DNA of 64,000 nucleotides from an uncultured Christensenella sp. (GTDB lineage: Bacteria > Bacillota > Clostridia > Christensenellales > Borkfalkiaceae), in NCBI GenBank assembly GCA_910576655.1, contig CAJTJC010000004.1, positions 1-64,000 on the forward strand. The letters run 5' to 3'. The position numbers and the translations under genes are program-made. Below are positions 1 through 8,598 of the stretch, in pieces. The notes beneath the pieces were generated by a model. It did no database searches, was not told the origin of the DNA, and saw only the letters and a program-made list of their open reading frames with translations. The first letter of the stretch is position 1. Each line of letters opens with the position of its first letter.

Positions 1-14
1 AATCACCAGCTCCA
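1..14 (+). tRNA. 3' end of a tRNA, probably tRNA-Thr (partial)
   Basis: The first 14 bases read as the 3' acceptor strand CACCAGC, discriminator T and an encoded CCA. This matches the acceptor end of many Firmicutes tRNA-Thr genes (5' GCTGGTG). The rest lies outside the window, so the identity is inferred from the acceptor alone. A tRNA-Tyr gene follows 40 bp downstream. Confidence 0.5.
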
Positions 15-19
15 CTAAC

Positions 20-44
20 TTTTACCCCGTTAAGCGGGGTAAAA
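20..44. repeat. Inverted repeat between two tRNA genes
   Basis: TTTTACCCCG and CGGGGTAAAA form a perfect 10-bp stem with a 5-base loop. It sits directly after the tRNA-Thr end. No clear T-run follows on either strand, so it may be a processing or weak termination hairpin rather than a classical terminator. Confidence 0.5.
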
Positions 45-54
45 AACTAAATAC

Positions 55-139
55 GGGCGGATTGCAGAGTGGCCAAATGCATCAGACTGTAAATCTGACG
101 TCTCCGACTTCGGTGGTTCGAATCCACCTCCTCCCACCA
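55..139 (+). tRNA. tRNA-Tyr (GTA anticodon)
   Basis: This is a class II tRNA with a long variable arm. The acceptor is GGGCGGA/TCCTCCC with one C-T mismatch. The anticodon stem-loop is CAGACTGTAAATCTG with anticodon GTA, the T arm is GGTGG-TTCGAAT-CCACC, and CCA is encoded. Long variable arm plus GTA identifies bacterial tRNA-Tyr. Confidence 0.93.
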
Positions 140-148
140 TGAATTAAG

Positions 149-169
149 CACCCTTTGGGGTGTTTTTTT
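149..169 (+). terminator. Rho-independent terminator after tRNA-Tyr
   Basis: A short hairpin (CACCC, small loop, GGGTG) is followed by seven T residues, 10 bp after the tRNA CCA end. It fits termination of the tRNA transcript. Confidence 0.75.
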
Positions 170-284
170 CGTGGCGTGAAGAGGTGTGTATCGGAACAAA
201 CCTTACGGTCGTAGGGAAAGCGAGGGGCTGATATGGTAGGCGGCGAAATACGGTGGCTCTGTAAAATCGATAGTCAATAAATTC

Positions 285-312
285 TTGCAAATATCAGCCC
301 TATTATTATAAA
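285..312 (+). promoter_or_regulatory. Putative promoter for the 344 gene
   Basis: TTGCAA and TATAAA are separated by 16 bp in an AT-rich stretch, about 30 bp before a gene with a GGAGGT ribosome site. The rest of the 170-343 gap shows no gene. Assignment rests on consensus likeness only. Confidence 0.35.
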
Positions 313-343
313 ATATGTAGCAGTTTAACGGAGGTAAAGTCCT

Positions 344-742
344 ATGTGTTTCCGTCGTCTTTTTTACCGCAAAAATAAGGATGAGTTTGAGAAAAAACCT
401 AAAATATATATCGAAACGCTGTTTCGTTTTTTAGAGGACAAGGGTTTTGAAAAAAATTGCGGTCAGGTGAATGGCGAAAGTTGGGTCGGCTATACAAAAG
501 GCGAATTTCATATTACAATAAATTATTTGTATAACGGCAAAGAGGTCTGGTTCGACATATATAATGAGACGTGGGATAACGAACCCTTTATTAAACACCT
601 CGATATTAAAGACGAGCGATATGAATTGCGGTTTGAGCATTACGACAATTTAAGCTGTAAAGAAAAATTGCATTTGGTTGCCGACTACCTTTCTGAATAT
701 TCGGACGTCGTTGAGCGAAAATGCTTGCAAAAATCTGACTGA
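344..742 (+). CDS. Hypothetical protein, 132 aa
   Basis: I do not recognise this family. The start is supported by GGAGGT eight bases upstream. The product is a small soluble protein rich in aromatic and charged residues, with no membrane segment or signal peptide. It is the first of three same-strand genes (rhomboid and pentapeptide-repeat genes follow within 20 bp of each other) that end at the strong terminator at 2130-2187, so the three probably form one transcript. Confidence 0.7.
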   Translation: MCFRRLFYRKNKDEFEKKPKIYIETLFRFLEDKGFEKNCGQVNGESWVGYTKGEFHITINYLYNGKEVWFDIYNETWDNEPFIKHLDIKDERYELRFEHYDNLSCKEKLHLVADYLSEYSDVVERKCLQKSD

Positions 743-759
743 TAATATATACTTTTATT

Positions 760-1506
760 ATGTTTACTAAGATGAAAAAATTTATTACCGCGACTAATAT
801 TCTGATTGCAGTGCTTATCTTGTTATATTTTTTAGACCGCTTTTTGCCCTTTCCCGAGGGCTACGACGGATTTAACATGTGGGATGAGGACAGCTCTGCC
901 GCATTCAACTACATTTTCGGAAACTGCGGCGGGTTACTTACGAATTATATGGCTCTCGGCTCATCATTGTCTCCGTACGGTACGTCGTTTTACCGTCATT
1001 TGACAAGTATGCTGCTTCACGGACATATACTTCACTTGATTGCGAACGTCGTCGGGTTGTACTTTATAGGCAACTATGCCGAAAAGCGTTTCGGTTGGTG
1101 GTTGACTTACCTCGTATTTATAATCGTAGGCTCCACCGAAGGCTATATCACCGACCCGCTGTATTTCGTAATAGCGCCCGACAATAAGGAGGCTACGCTT
1201 GCAATGCCGAGCTTGGGCGCGTCCGGCGGAATTTTCGGAATAATAGGTTTTACCCTTGCGGCGCTTTTCTTTGACATAAAAAGCTTTAAACAAATAGATA
1301 AGACCACGATAATAGTATCTGCAATATACGGCTTTTTGACGACTTGGGTTGTAAGCTTGGGGTGGACGACTGTTTGCCATAACGTGTCAATGGTGCTCGG
1401 TCTTGCCATAGGTACGGCGTTGATTTTACCGTTTTTCCTGCTTAAAAAAGGCAAGTTCGGCGCTGCGCCGAAAGAGAATATGACGGAGGGGGACTTCGGG
1501 GAATAG
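760..1506 (+). CDS. Rhomboid family intramembrane serine protease
   Basis: Rhomboid proteases cleave membrane proteins within the bilayer using a Ser-His dyad. This 248-aa protein has an N-terminal membrane helix, a loop, and at least five further hydrophobic segments. GASGG at residues 153-157 supplies the catalytic Ser155, and the histidine of VCHNVSMVLG (His207) lies in the last core helix, as in the family. The segment HGHILHLIANVVGLYFIG (about 87-104) matches the conserved His-rich second helix. The substrate is unknown. A second possible start lies four codons downstream. The pentapeptide-repeat gene begins 2 bp after its stop. Confidence 0.85.
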   Translation: MFTKMKKFITATNILIAVLILLYFLDRFLPFPEGYDGFNMWDEDSSAAFNYIFGNCGGLLTNYMALGSSLSPYGTSFYRHLTSMLLHGHILHLIANVVGLYFIGNYAEKRFGWWLTYLVFIIVGSTEGYITDPLYFVIAPDNKEATLAMPSLGASGGIFGIIGFTLAALFFDIKSFKQIDKTTIIVSAIYGFLTTWVVSLGWTTVCHNVSMVLGLAIGTALILPFFLLKKGKFGAAPKENMTEGDFGE

Positions 1507-1508
1507 CA

Positions 1509-2090
1509 ATGTATTCTTACAGTGGACGGACTATTTCGGGCGAGGTTAAAAATTGCGCCGACATTTGCAACTGCGAGTTTATCGAGTGCGTGTTCGAGGA
1601 CTGTCAGTTTACCGATTGCGCGTTTATAAACTGCACGTTTTCCGAATGCGTATTCGTAAGATGTTCTATTACAAACCCGCGTGTCGAAAATACGGGTATG
1701 ATGTTTTCGTCGTTTACGGACTGCACTCTCGTAGGTATACGTTGGTCGGGTTTCAGCGGCGGAGCGCTTGCGTTTCCCGTACAGAAATTCGAAAAATGTT
1801 TTCTCAAATACAACGACTTCGAGAAAATGAATTTCAAGCAGTTTGATTTTATGCGTTCGTCTGTCGTGGATTCGGCGTTTTCGGGTTGCAATCTCGGCGA
1901 AAGCAGCTTTAACGGCTGCGATTTGAAAAACACCGAGTTTCACGGTTGCAATCTTAAAAAATGCGATTTCCGCGCAGCGACGGGCTACAATTTGCAGCTG
2001 ACGGAAAACAGCGTTAAGGGGGCAAGATTTTCCGCGAAGGAGGCGGTAAGACTGCTTACTGCGTTTGAAATAAAATTAGAGGATTTTTAA
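1509..2090 (+). CDS. Pentapeptide-repeat protein
   Basis: The 193-aa protein is built from five-residue repeats with a central F or L, often Cys at the following turn (for example FIECVFEDCQFTDCAF near residues 21-36). This predicts a right-handed quadrilateral beta-helix. The C-terminal half (about 105-165) has regular repeats such as CNLGESSFNGCDL. The last 25 residues are not repeats. Some relatives protect DNA gyrase, but nothing here proves that role. It is co-transcribed with the rhomboid gene upstream and ends before a strong terminator. Confidence 0.85.
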   Translation: MYSYSGRTISGEVKNCADICNCEFIECVFEDCQFTDCAFINCTFSECVFVRCSITNPRVENTGMMFSSFTDCTLVGIRWSGFSGGALAFPVQKFEKCFLKYNDFEKMNFKQFDFMRSSVVDSAFSGCNLGESSFNGCDLKNTEFHGCNLKKCDFRAATGYNLQLTENSVKGARFSAKEAVRLLTAFEIKLEDF

Positions 2091-2129
2091 ATAACGATTA
2101 GCTTGCGCCACCGGGTGCTTGCAGTGCCG

Positions 2130-2187
2130 AACGGCATTTTACTTATATCGTCAGGTCTTGGAAGATATAAGTAAAATGCCGTTTTTT
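2130..2187 (+). terminator. Strong Rho-independent terminator
   Basis: A perfect 20-bp inverted repeat (arms 2130-2149 and 2164-2183) with a 14-base loop is followed by a T-run. It ends the three-gene unit starting at 344 and sits just ahead of pnuC. Confidence 0.9.
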
Positions 2188-2198
2188 CGAGGTTTGAT

Positions 2199-2891
2199 AT
2201 GAAAAATTTTTTTAAGAGCATAACGCTTGCCGAATGGTTGATTTGGAGCGTAAGCATAGTTGCGGTTACGGTAAGCTTTTTCGTGTTCGGAAACGTGCAG
2301 TACCATTATCTTGCGGCGTCTCTGATAGGCGTAACGGCCCTTATGCTCGTATCCAAGGGCAACCCCGCGGGTCAGCTTCTGACTGTCGTTTTCAGTGTGT
2401 TTTACGGCGTAATCGCGTATTCCTTTGCGTATTACGGCGAAATAATTACCTATATAGGAATGAGTGCGCCCATGGCGGTCTGGGCGCTCGTTGCGTGGCT
2501 TAAAAACCCGTATAAGGGAAACAAGAGCGAGGTTAAGGTGAACAGTCTTTCGCGTAGGGAGTGGGCGGGTTTTGCGGTAGCGGCGGTTGCGGTTACTGTA
2601 ATTTTTTACTTTATATTGCGCGCGTTGAACACTGCGAATATCATAGTCAGCACGGTATCGGTTTTAACCTCGTTTTCGGCGGCGTATCTTACGGCGCGCA
2701 GAAGTCGGTTCTATGCGCTCTGCTACGGCGTTAACGACCTTGTGTTAATTGCAATGTGGATTTTGGCAAGCGTCGAGGATTTGACTTATCTGCCGATGAC
2801 GGTATGCTTTGCGGCGTTCTTCGTTGCGGACGCTTACGGCTTCGTTAACTGGACTGCAATCAACAGAAAGCAGCGGGGGTCAGATAATTAA
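2199..2891 (+). CDS. pnuC: PnuC-like nicotinamide riboside transporter
   Basis: PnuC proteins take up nicotinamide riboside for NAD synthesis by facilitated diffusion. The 230-aa product has seven to eight hydrophobic segments. It carries family-typical C-terminal features: ARRSRFYALCYGVNDLVLI (about 166-184) and DAYGFVNW near residues 211-218. Its last 12 bp overlap the convergent hemolysin-III gene. There is no clear riboswitch in the short gap upstream, and the start is only 12 bp after the T-run of the preceding terminator. A related vitamin specificity (for example thiamine or riboflavin, as in other Pnu members) cannot be excluded. Confidence 0.8.
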   Translation: MKNFFKSITLAEWLIWSVSIVAVTVSFFVFGNVQYHYLAASLIGVTALMLVSKGNPAGQLLTVVFSVFYGVIAYSFAYYGEIITYIGMSAPMAVWALVAWLKNPYKGNKSEVKVNSLSRREWAGFAVAAVAVTVIFYFILRALNTANIIVSTVSVLTSFSAAYLTARRSRFYALCYGVNDLVLIAMWILASVEDLTYLPMTVCFAAFFVADAYGFVNWTAINRKQRGSDN

Positions 2892-3569
2892 CAGCAGCAC
2901 GCTTGCGAATTGAAGCGCGGTGCCTGCAATATCGAACAAGTGCCAAACCGAGTGAAAATAGCGCACTCTTTTTCCGTAGGCATAGAATACTATTCCCGCA
3001 GTGTAAACAATACCGCCCGCAATCAGCAGACAGAGGCTTACCGCGGAAATCATACCGTAAAGTTTGCCGAAGCCGAGCACTGCCAGCCAGCCCATAATAA
3101 GGTACAGCGCCATGGATATGCGCTTAACGGCTTTTTTGTTCATTGCAACCGCGTTCATAATTATCCCCGCTACGGCGCAGACCCATTCCACTATAAACGT
3201 GATAAGCCCGAGCGCGGTACCGTTTAACGCTATCATACAGTAGGGCGTATAGGTGCCCGCAATCAGCAGAAAAATAGTGCAGTGGTCGAAAATGCGGAAT
3301 ACGCCCTTTGCCCTGCCGCTCGGCAGGAAATGGTAAAGCGCGCTCATCGTATAAAGAATGACTATGCTTGCCGCAAAAACGGAAGTTGCGATTATATCTG
3401 TTGCTGAGGGGTAAGAGAATACCGTGAGCGTAATCCACACCGCAAGACCGAACGCGCCGCCAACTATATGTGATACGGCGTTGAAAATTTCCTCGCCTTT
3501 GGAATAAAACGAGCAAAAGCCTTTCTTTTGTGTGATTGCAACCGTAGGGGCTGCGTTTACCGTTTTCAT
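2880..3569 (-). CDS. Hemolysin III / YqfA family membrane protein
   Basis: This 229-aa protein belongs to the PAQR-like hemolysin III family: seven hydrophobic segments and the conserved histidine motifs YTMSALYHFLP (about 94-104), FDHCTIFLLIAGTYTPY (about 114-130) and HSVWHLFDIAG near residues 206-216. Family members are predicted metal-dependent membrane hydrolases. A haemolytic role has been shown only for a few, so the name should not be taken as function. It is convergent with pnuC (12-bp overlap). Confidence 0.88.
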   Translation of the reverse strand: MKTVNAAPTVAITQKKGFCSFYSKGEEIFNAVSHIVGGAFGLAVWITLTVFSYPSATDIIATSVFAASIVILYTMSALYHFLPSGRAKGVFRIFDHCTIFLLIAGTYTPYCMIALNGTALGLITFIVEWVCAVAGIIMNAVAMNKKAVKRISMALYLIMGWLAVLGFGKLYGMISAVSLCLLIAGGIVYTAGIVFYAYGKRVRYFHSVWHLFDIAGTALQFASVLLLII

Positions 3570-3700
3570 AAAACTGCCTCCAAAAACTTATACTCAAAGT
3601 ATATCCCCGAAACGCGCAAAAGAAAACCTATTTCAATCAATACGCAATCTACTGTTTTTCTGTACGTTTCTACTTTAGAAACGGCAACTCTACTAAATAA

Positions 3701-3733
3701 AACACCCGCTCTACTCGAGGTAGAGCGGGTGTT
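3701..3733. terminator. Bidirectional terminator hairpin
   Basis: A 14-bp perfect stem (AACACCCGCTCTAC with its complement) and a 5-base loop are flanked by T-rich DNA on the right and A-rich DNA on the left. It can stop the minus-strand lipoprotein transcript arriving from 3746 before it reads into the hemolysin-III gene. Confidence 0.85.
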
Positions 3734-3745
3734 TTTATTTAATTG

Positions 3746-5686
3746 TTATTTAAAAGTAACCGTAATAACCGCGCCCGTTGAGCTGACGGCGCTCATTGCA
3801 ACGTCGAAGTTGAGCAGCTTTCCGTCGTGACGAGTGTAGGAGGGGAACGCCTTTGACAGCATACTGCCCGTCGTCCACAAATCTGTGCGGGAGGCGTAGC
3901 CGCCGCTGCTTGCAAATTTCTTTTCGCCGTCCGCTTCGACGAGCTTTATAAGCGGTATCTTTGAAACCGAGTTGTTGTTATCGGTAAACGAACCGTAGTT
4001 GTCGCCGTAAGGATTTTTTATCGACGAAGCGACGTGATAAATTCTCACGCCGTACGCTGCGCCGTCGTAAAGCACGGTATTGTCTACGGAAGAGTGCATT
4101 GCGTTAATTCCGTCCGCTGTGTACAAATCGATTAACAGATATTCGCAGAAATACGAGTTGTCGAAATTCAAAGGAATGAGTATAGCCGAAGCCTTTTGCG
4201 AGCTTGAAAGGGTGAGGGTACTCGTCGAGGTTACGATTGTGGGTTCAAGCCAGCCCAACATAATTTTGGAATAGACGTTTTGGTCGCCTACGGTGTAGTC
4301 CATCATATCCGCGCCGCCCAGTCCCTCGTTGCTGCCTGCCTTTTTGTCGTAGTCGTAGTAGTCGTCAAGCCCCAAAAGGTGCCCCGTTTCGTGTATGTAG
4401 GTAGAGGCGTTTATCTTCATTCCGTCAAGCTTGTCGACATCCTCGTCCATAAAGTCGAAGCCCGCAAACAGATAGAAATAGGCGTCCAGTCCGTCGTATT
4501 GCTCCTGACCGTAGTACCACGCCACGTATGCCCAGTAAAACTCTGCATAATCGTAATCGACGGGCGCGGAGTAGATAAGGTAAACCGCGTCGATAGCTCC
4601 GTCGCCGTTTGTGTCGTATTTGTTAAGGTCGATAAGCGGCTCGTAGTAAGCAAGCGCTTCCTTTAAAATAAGCTTTTCGCCGGTAATTTCGAATGTTTCG
4701 CCGCCCTCGGTAACGGTCTGTTTGTACTGCTCGTAGTAGGAGGCTGTGTTCTTTGCCTGATATACGGACTGAATATCGAACGACAAATTTAATTTACCGT
4801 ATGAAGCTTTCTGATAATAGGTCTTGACGCTTTCCCAACCCGTCTGCTCGGACGTGCCGTTGAACGCAATATTCAGCTTGTTCAGCTGCGACTGCGTTAT
4901 AGTGTCGTATTTGAACTGTACGGGGATAACCAGCGCGTCGATATTTCCGGTGGAGGGAAGTCCGATAGCACCGTCGTTTTTCAGCATTTTGTCCTGAAGA
5001 TTTTCACGGTCGAAGGTGTCGGGGTTATAGTTTTGCTTTTCCATGATGCCCGTCGGCTCTGTCGGCGTTTCTGTGTCGGGAAGTCTGAAATTTATTACGC
5101 CGTATTTGCAGAACTCGAACTGCAATGTGTATCCGTCGTCAAGCTTTCCTATAAGCTTGCTGATTTTTCCGTCGCTGACGTACAAAATCAAATTGGTCCA
5201 GGTTCTGCCCTCGTAGCTGCCTATAATTTCGTCGCCTGCGGAGTCGGGCAAATCGGCGGCGTACGCCTCTTCGGTTTTGGTGAATTTGTAATATTTAAGC
5301 TGCGTAAGGTCGACTATGTTCGTATAGGAGTAAGCTTCCTCGAACGCTTCGGAATTTTCGTCGTACTTCTCGTAAGTACCGTCGCCCTTGTCGTAGTAAT
5401 AGTACGCCGTGTTACCGAAGCTGAAATAATCGGTAAACGTGCCGTCGTCCGTCGTCACCGTTTGCGAAATATTTTCTTTCATGTATTCGTAGTATTCGGT
5501 AAAGGTATCGGTGCCGTCGTTGACGGTGACGTTAATCGCAAAATTCCATTTTGAGGTATCGTCGTATTGCTCGAACACCTTTGCAATCTCGTCGGGCTTT
5601 TTGACGGGTACGCCGAAGCACGCGCTAAGACAGAATACCGCTGCAACCGCGGTAAACAATACAGGCAAAAACTTAATCTTTCTCAT
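3746..5686 (-). CDS. Secreted lipoprotein metalloprotease, M6-like
   Basis: The 646-aa protein starts with a lipoprotein signal peptide: basic residues, hydrophobic core, and lipobox LSAC with Cys23. It should therefore be anchored outside the membrane. HETGHLLGLDD at residues 432-442 is a zinc-binding HExxHxxGxxD signature of metzincin-type and M6-like (immune inhibitor A) peptidases. The region before it (about 30-210) is acidic and Tyr/Thr-rich and resembles cell-surface lipoprotein domains. The gene is monocistronic, bounded by the terminator at 3701-3733 and a promoter-sized gap upstream. The substrate is unknown. Confidence 0.82.
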   Translation of the reverse strand: MRKIKFLPVLFTAVAAVFCLSACFGVPVKKPDEIAKVFEQYDDTSKWNFAINVTVNDGTDTFTEYYEYMKENISQTVTTDDGTFTDYFSFGNTAYYYYDKGDGTYEKYDENSEAFEEAYSYTNIVDLTQLKYYKFTKTEEAYAADLPDSAGDEIIGSYEGRTWTNLILYVSDGKISKLIGKLDDGYTLQFEFCKYGVINFRLPDTETPTEPTGIMEKQNYNPDTFDRENLQDKMLKNDGAIGLPSTGNIDALVIPVQFKYDTITQSQLNKLNIAFNGTSEQTGWESVKTYYQKASYGKLNLSFDIQSVYQAKNTASYYEQYKQTVTEGGETFEITGEKLILKEALAYYEPLIDLNKYDTNGDGAIDAVYLIYSAPVDYDYAEFYWAYVAWYYGQEQYDGLDAYFYLFAGFDFMDEDVDKLDGMKINASTYIHETGHLLGLDDYYDYDKKAGSNEGLGGADMMDYTVGDQNVYSKIMLGWLEPTIVTSTSTLTLSSSQKASAILIPLNFDNSYFCEYLLIDLYTADGINAMHSSVDNTVLYDGAAYGVRIYHVASSIKNPYGDNYGSFTDNNNSVSKIPLIKLVEADGEKKFASSGGYASRTDLWTTGSMLSKAFPSYTRHDGKLLNFDVAMSAVSSTGAVITVTFK

Positions 5687-5873
5687 TGGCTCTTCCTTTT
5701 AAAAATATTTTTTAGCCTATATATTATATTACATTTTTTTCAGGATAGCAATGCAATCGGTAAATTTTTATCCGTTTTTTACAAATTTTTTATTTTTTCG
5801 CGCAAATACCGCAAAATACTGCTCATATTTTTTAGTACCATAAATGCCGATAGACAAAAGCGGGAGGAGTATT

Positions 5874-6185
5874 ATGACCGTTACGGGATACCTGCGCGAC
5901 AAAATGCTTTACATAAACCTGTCGGGCGAAATGGACGAGTGTTCGGCGGCGTCCGCGCGCGCCAAATGCGACAAGCTTATAGAAGACAACGCCAACGTAA
6001 AAAAAATAATAGTTAACCTTTCGTCGGTTGCGTTTATGGACTCGACGGGCATAGGTTTTCTGATAGGCAGATATAAAAAGGCGGCGCGGCTTTCGATACC
6101 GCTGTATATCGAGCAGCCCAACTTTGCCGCGGACAAAATTTTGAATTTAAGCGGAATTTACTCTCTAATACCCAAGGCGGAATAA
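5874..6185 (+). CDS. spoIIAA: Anti-anti-sigma factor SpoIIAA
   Basis: SpoIIAA releases sigma-F from SpoIIAB in the forespore; it is switched off by phosphorylation on a serine. The 103-aa STAS protein has the conserved phosphorylation site FMDSTGIGF, with Ser57. I start it at 5874 because GGGAGGAG lies 4 bp before that ATG. An upstream in-frame ATG at 5844 has no ribosome site and would place the Shine-Dalgarno inside the gene. It heads the operon spoIIAA-spoIIAB-sigF, with 2-bp and 1-bp gaps. The 157-bp upstream gap is AT-rich; AGGATAGC at 5742-5749 faintly resembles a sigma-H -35 element but no good -10 accompanies it. Confidence 0.92.
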   Translation: MTVTGYLRDKMLYINLSGEMDECSAASARAKCDKLIEDNANVKKIIVNLSSVAFMDSTGIGFLIGRYKKAARLSIPLYIEQPNFAADKILNLSGIYSLIPKAE

Positions 6186-6187
6186 TT

Positions 6188-6619
6188 ATGTCAAAAAATT
6201 ATCTGAAGCTTCAATTTTATTCACTTCCTCAAAATCAGGCGTTCGCCCGCGACGCGGTCGCGGCGTTCTGTCTCGAACTCAATCCGTCGCTTTCTGCGCT
6301 TTCCGACGTTAAAACCGCCGTTTCCGAGGCGGTCACAAACTGTACCGTTCACGCTTATCGCGAAGAGAGGGGGATAGTTACCGTAGAGTGCGAAATAGAG
6401 GATAACGTGCTACATATAAAGGTAAGCGATACTGGGAAGGGCATACCCGACGTAGAAAAAGCCGTCCAGCCCTTTTTCACTACGCTTCCCTCCGACGAAC
6501 GCTCGGGAATGGGCTTTACCATTATGCAGACCTTTATGGACGAATTTTCGGTAGATTCCAAGAACGGCGGCGGTACGGTCGTTTATATGGCTAAAAAGTT
6601 TGAAACGGAAGTAGCGTAA
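6188..6619 (+). CDS. spoIIAB: Anti-sigma factor / serine kinase SpoIIAB
   Basis: SpoIIAB binds and inhibits sigma-F and phosphorylates SpoIIAA. The 143-aa protein has the GHKL ATPase boxes: N box in VKTAVSEAVTNCTVHAY (about 42-58), G1 in VSDTGKGIPD (about 79-88), and a G2 region with ERSGMGFTIM. Its length matches the family. It is placed between spoIIAA and sigF in the order known from Bacillus and Clostridium. Confidence 0.93.
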   Translation: MSKNYLKLQFYSLPQNQAFARDAVAAFCLELNPSLSALSDVKTAVSEAVTNCTVHAYREERGIVTVECEIEDNVLHIKVSDTGKGIPDVEKAVQPFFTTLPSDERSGMGFTIMQTFMDEFSVDSKNGGGTVVYMAKKFETEVA

Positions 6620-6620
6620 A

Positions 6621-7346
6621 ATGCTTGACGTCGAACAGACGAACTTACTGATACGAAAGGCGAAAGAGGGTGACGGCAGCGCGAAAGAAACGCTGATTTT
6701 GGAAAACAACAACTTAATAAAAAGCATAGTAAGAAGATACCTCGGCAAGGGCGTCGAATACGACGACCTGTATCAGCTTGCAAGCATGGGGCTTTTAAAG
6801 GCGGTAACGGGCTTTGACGAAAGCTTCGGCGTCCGCTTTTCCACCTACGCCGTGCCCATGATAGCGGGCGAGATAAAGCGGTTTATGCGCGACGACGGAA
6901 GTATTAAGGTTTCCCGCGCGATTAAAAGCCTTGCAAAGCGCATAAATATATTCGTCGAGGAATATTCGGTAATTCACGGCAATCAGCCGTCGGTAAAGGT
7001 TATTGCCGAGGAATTTCAGCTGCCCGAAAGCGAAGTCGTGTTCACTATGGGCTCTACCCACATGCCCGTATCCATTTACGCGCAGGGCGAGTACAAGGAC
7101 AAGAAAACGCAGGAGCTGCTTGAAAAGCTGCCCGTCGAGGACAGGCAGGAGGAAATAGTCGACAGCCTGCAATTAAAGTCGGCGATAGACGAACTGCCCG
7201 AGCGCGAGCGCAAGGTCATAATGCTAAGGTACTTCCGCGATATGACGCAAAGCGAGGTTGCGGCAATGCTCGGCGTGTCGCAGGTTCAGGTGTCGCGCAT
7301 AGAAAATAAAATAATAGAGACCTTCAGAAAGGATTTGACGGGTTAG
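6621..7346 (+). CDS. sigF: RNA polymerase sigma-F factor
   Basis: Sigma-F is the first forespore-specific sigma factor. The 241-aa protein has region 2 (GVEYDDLYQLASMGLLKAV, then FSTYAVPMIAGEIKRFMRDD), a central region 3, and region 4 with the helix-turn-helix MTQSEVAAMLGVSQVQVSRIE near the C-terminus. Position directly behind spoIIAA and spoIIAB distinguishes it from sigma-G. Its presence is the best evidence that the host descends from an endospore-forming lineage. Confidence 0.94.
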   Translation: MLDVEQTNLLIRKAKEGDGSAKETLILENNNLIKSIVRRYLGKGVEYDDLYQLASMGLLKAVTGFDESFGVRFSTYAVPMIAGEIKRFMRDDGSIKVSRAIKSLAKRINIFVEEYSVIHGNQPSVKVIAEEFQLPESEVVFTMGSTHMPVSIYAQGEYKDKKTQELLEKLPVEDRQEEIVDSLQLKSAIDELPERERKVIMLRYFRDMTQSEVAAMLGVSQVQVSRIENKIIETFRKDLTG

Positions 7347-7384
7347 GCGGACAGTTGCGAAAAAGCGCAACCGCCCGCCTTTAA
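7346..7384 (+). terminator. Probable terminator of the spoIIA operon
   Basis: Starting at the sigF stop, GGCGG...GTTGCG pairs with CGCAAC...CCGCC to form an interrupted stem followed by a short TTT. The T-run is weak, so termination may be partial. Confidence 0.5.
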
Positions 7385-7422
7385 TAATTGACTTTTCGCC
7401 GTTGATTTGATAATATTGATGT

Positions 7423-8595
7423 ATGCTTAACCAAACGAACGTAAAGCTTGGAAAAGTCCGCTCTTCCATACGCGAGCTTTTCGAATACGGAAAGAAGCGC
7501 AAGGCGGAAATAGGGGCGGACAACGTGTTCGACTTTTCTATAGGCAACCCCAGCGTTCCCGCGCCCGACAAGGTGCGGCGCACCCTGATTGACCTGATTG
7601 AAAATACCGACCCGGTCGAGCTGCACGGTTATACCTCGGCGCAGGGTGATTATTCGGTGCGCAAATCTATAGCCGACGAACTGAACGGCAGATTTTCCGT
7701 ACGTCTTACCGCCGATTGCATTTACATGACCTGCGGCGCGTCCGCGTCGCTTACGGTAACCTTAAACGCTTTACTCAACGAGGGCGACGAGGTAATCGCG
7801 TTCGTTCCGTTCTTTCCCGAGTATAAGGTGTTTTGCGAGCATGCGGGCGGCACGCTCGTGCCCGTCGCGTGCGACGGCGCGTTTCAGCCCGACCTTAACG
7901 ATTTTGCTAAAAAGCTTTCGGGCAGGACCAAGGCTGTTATAATCAATTCGCCCAACAATCCGAGCGGCGTCATATACGGCGCGGAAACCGTTAAAAAAAT
8001 CGTAGAGCTTGTCAAAGGCTGCGCGCAGCCCGTCTATGTTATTTCCGACGAGCCGTACCGCGAGCTTGTGTTCGGGGAAATAGAAATTCCCTTTATAATG
8101 AACTATTACGGGCGCAGCATCGTCTGCTATTCGTACAGTAAGTCGCTTTCGCTGCCCGGGGAAAGGATAGGGTATATCGCCGTAAATAACGCGGCGGAGG
8201 ACTTCGAAGAAATCTATGCGGGCATACTCGGCGCGGGCAGGGCGCTCGGCTTCGTCTGTGCTCCGTCGCTGTTTCAGCGGCTGATTGCAGGGTGCGCGGG
8301 GCAAACCTCAGACCTGTCGGTATATAAGGCAAACCGCGACAGACTGATAACCTGCCTTACCGAATACGGCTTCGAGTTCGCGCAGCCCGACGGCGCGTTC
8401 TATCTGTTTATAAAATCGCCCGACGGCGACGCGCAGGCGTTTGCGGAAAGGGCAAAAAAATACGAGCTGCTGCTCGTCGCGGGCGACAGCTTCGGCTGTA
8501 ACGGCTACGTTCGTCTGTCGTACTGCGTTTCCCCCGAAATGATTGAACGCGCATTGCCCGCTTTCAAGCGGCTTGCAGACAGCTACGAAAGGTAA
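7423..8595 (+). CDS. Pyridoxal-phosphate aminotransferase, class I/II
   Basis: The 390-aa protein is a fold-type I aminotransferase. It contains GNPSVPAP near the N-terminus, NSPNNPSGVIY in the middle, SDEPYRELV, and the Schiff-base lysine Lys240 in SYSKSLSLPGERIGY. Substrate choice cannot be read from the sequence; aspartate, aromatic or branched-chain amino acids are all possible. There is no strong ribosome site before the ATG. ruvC starts 3 bp after its stop, so it may be transcribed with the ruv genes. Confidence 0.88.
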   Translation: MLNQTNVKLGKVRSSIRELFEYGKKRKAEIGADNVFDFSIGNPSVPAPDKVRRTLIDLIENTDPVELHGYTSAQGDYSVRKSIADELNGRFSVRLTADCIYMTCGASASLTVTLNALLNEGDEVIAFVPFFPEYKVFCEHAGGTLVPVACDGAFQPDLNDFAKKLSGRTKAVIINSPNNPSGVIYGAETVKKIVELVKGCAQPVYVISDEPYRELVFGEIEIPFIMNYYGRSIVCYSYSKSLSLPGERIGYIAVNNAAEDFEEIYAGILGAGRALGFVCAPSLFQRLIAGCAGQTSDLSVYKANRDRLITCLTEYGFEFAQPDGAFYLFIKSPDGDAQAFAERAKKYELLLVAGDSFGCNGYVRLSYCVSPEMIERALPAFKRLADSYER

Positions 8596-8598
8596 AAA

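Noticed and set aside
964..1380. Long minus-strand frames inside rhomboid, fibre, sheath and other genes
   Set aside because: They lack ribosome sites, have Arg- and Cys-rich unnatural composition, and overlap well-supported genes.
5742..5765. Sigma-H promoter upstream of spoIIAA
   Set aside because: AGGATAGC resembles the -35 element, but no GAAT-type -10 element lies at the right distance. The operon is often sigma-H dependent, yet this site is too weak to list.
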